A stretch of DNA of 64,000 nucleotides from Stichopus chloronotus. Lineage: Eukaryota > Echinodermata > Holothuroidea > Aspidochirotida > Stichopodidae. This document shows positions 62,407 to 64,000 of the stretch, piece by piece (the stretch's first letter is position 1; the number at the start of each line of letters is the position of its first letter). The notes beneath the pieces were generated by a model. It did not search any database. It was not told where the DNA came from and saw nothing but the letters and a program-made list of their open reading frames with translations. The stretch covers positions 7,131,506-7,195,505 of the forward strand of contig CM037838.1 in assembly GCA_021234535.1 (NCBI GenBank), written 5' to 3'. A program made the translations under genes and the position numbers.

Positions 62407-64000
62407 ATTTTCAAACATGTAACGTATAGTTGATATCAGCTTACGGTATATACCGCATGCATCTGAAGGTTAGGATATAGCAGCCTATCATCCATGTCAA
62501 ATGACAAAGCATAACATTAGGCTATCACTCCAAAAAGGAAAACGGAAGGGAAGAGGAGAACAACAGATAACGTTAAAAAAAGTTTATCAATCTCAACTCA
62601 TTCAAGCAGCTAGAAAATGTCAGAATGGGTTCATTTCTTTTGATAATGTCTTTACATCTTCATTTTCCCTCTGGCCTCTTAAAATTTGTGACACGTAACG
62701 TGCTCAAATCTTGAAACATCATCTTAATCGTCGTTTCAAAGGAACTTAGAGAACTTGTCAAACACTCGTAGACCCAAGACAAGTGTATATGCAGAACGTA
62801 GAAATTATGCAAATATGATAATTTTGCACATATGTATGTACACGAGGGGAGTCTAAAGATAAGAGAAAATATTCCATGGTATACTAACCAAAATCTTTCG
62901 TAATGCACCTGTCATAGTCTGCGTCAGGTGTCCATCTCAACTGTTTCCTCCGAACAAACACCCTCTCAATAAAAAGATATTGGTGGAAACCACACTGGTT
63001 ACGTATTACTCGGGAGCCGCAAATTTCTTATGGTGCTCGTTATTAGTGCATATAACCTCGTTTACAGAGCTGGGTAATAAACCCACGTGTAAGATAGTGT
63101 GGTCTGGGTGTGTTTACATGTAAAATTACATTTTCTTTTCTTTATTTGCAATATAATAATGTTTTTCTTTGTTTGTAATATAATGATGTTTTTCTCTGTA
63201 TATATACTAAAGATAACTACTGAATAAAGTCACTAAAACATATCTTGAAGTATATGGTATTTCAATGGCGTCAATTGTCATACTCACTATGCGTAGTTTA
63301 AATGTGCTAGAACATTCTTATCTATCGTATGCGGTAGGGGGTCCCTAAAAAATGAGGGGTAGGGTGCAAGAACTCGTGACACTCTCTTCATATTTTCAAA
63401 TTAAAGGAACGAATCCAAATAAAAGGTACACTTAACAATCAGGTATTGGTTGGATGTGGTGGGGGGGGGGGGGACTGGAAGGGTGGAAGGGGATGAAGAG
63501 AAAACAAACATTTCTTGAATGAGTCAATGACCAAGATATGACTGACTCAAAGAAAGACAAACTAGCAGAAATTTGAGAGAAACGGTGTCTGTGGAACAAG
63601 AGAGTTTTTTTCAAAGTCTTCCTCTATAACCCCTCCCCCTTGGGCAGAGGCTGCAGTTGGTTGCGAAAAAAGGCTCACGTCGATGGTGTGAAACACAAGA
63701 ATGTATTAGTGTTTGAAAAGGATTGCAGGTTATGGACTACATGCCCATGATATTGAGGGTATTTTGAATCCAGGCGGAGAAAGAGGGGGGGGGGGGGGGG
63801 TTCTGCGGGAAAGATTACAAATGTACCGACCAAAATGACGGAATGGACGTGATAGACAGATATCAGTGGATGGCCCGGAGATGGGTATTTCATCATTTTT
63901 TTCGTTTTCAAGGTATACGCAGGTTGTAAGTTGTGTGGATGTGACGAAATGACACGTTACAGGTTTCCAGGCAAACAGCAATGAAATACTCAAGAAACCT
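62407..64000 (+). other. 3' UTR of desaturase C and downstream DNA
   Basis: The 3' UTR probably runs to about 63.25 kb. Beyond it there is no supported gene; the end of the window has two long G runs (63459-63473, 63785-63800). Confidence 0.55.
63223..63228 (+). terminator. Candidate polyadenylation signal of desaturase C
   Basis: AATAAA in TGAATAAAGTC lies about 820 bases after the stop codon. AATAAA sites near 62968 and 63076 are alternatives giving shorter 3' UTRs. Confidence 0.4.

Noticed and set aside
1..64000. tRNA, rRNA or CRISPR features
   Set aside because: No cloverleaf B-box with matching arms, no rRNA-like sequence and no regular repeat-spacer array were seen.

Overview
The window reads as nuclear DNA from an animal: AT-rich, split genes with GT-AG introns, LINE and MITE debris, and many microsatellites and long G/C homopolymers. 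A metazoan SMG7 (EST1C) and animal-type acyl-CoA desaturases rule out bacteria, plants and fungi. A marine invertebrate deuterostome such as an echinoderm is my guess. That guess rests on general character and protein similarity, not on a diagnostic marker.

Layout. (1) 708-13092, plus strand: ten exons coding the C-terminal ~1,048 residues of SMG7, a nonsense-mediated mRNA decay factor. Its 5' exons lie outside the window; a long 3' UTR probably ends just after 14.77 kb. (2) 16419-20169, minus strand: complete four-exon stearoyl-CoA (delta-9) desaturase, called copy A. (3) 20.2-29.2 kb: intergenic, with minisatellites, a large inverted repeat (25.06-26.36 kb) and two direct-repeat pairs. (4) 29207-48797, minus strand: desaturase copy B. 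Its exons 2-4 are compact (29.2-31.35 kb) but the only recognisable exon 1 is 17.3 kb upstream. That intron holds a decayed CR1-type LINE, a THAP-domain fragment, a CpG-rich block, an orphan coding-like segment and a relic of a further desaturase exon 3. (5) 48.8-58.5 kb: intergenic, with two well-delimited MITEs (hAT-like and TA-target type). (6) 58495-62406, plus strand: desaturase copy C, a more diverged paralogue transcribed away from B. (7) 62.4-64 kb: C 3' UTR and downstream DNA.

The three desaturases have identical exon phases and identical sizes for exons 2 and 3 (131 and 206 nt). Each carries the three histidine boxes plus the Asn-x3-His pair of membrane delta-9 desaturases, so all three look catalytically competent. 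They should insert the first double bond into saturated acyl-CoA at the ER membrane. A and B are nearly identical in exons 3-4 but clearly diverged in exons 1-2. Together with the stretched intron and the relic exon, this suggests a tandem array reshaped by partial duplication or gene conversion and gene decay. No CRISPR array, rRNA or tRNA gene was recognised. All coordinates and comparisons were made by eye.
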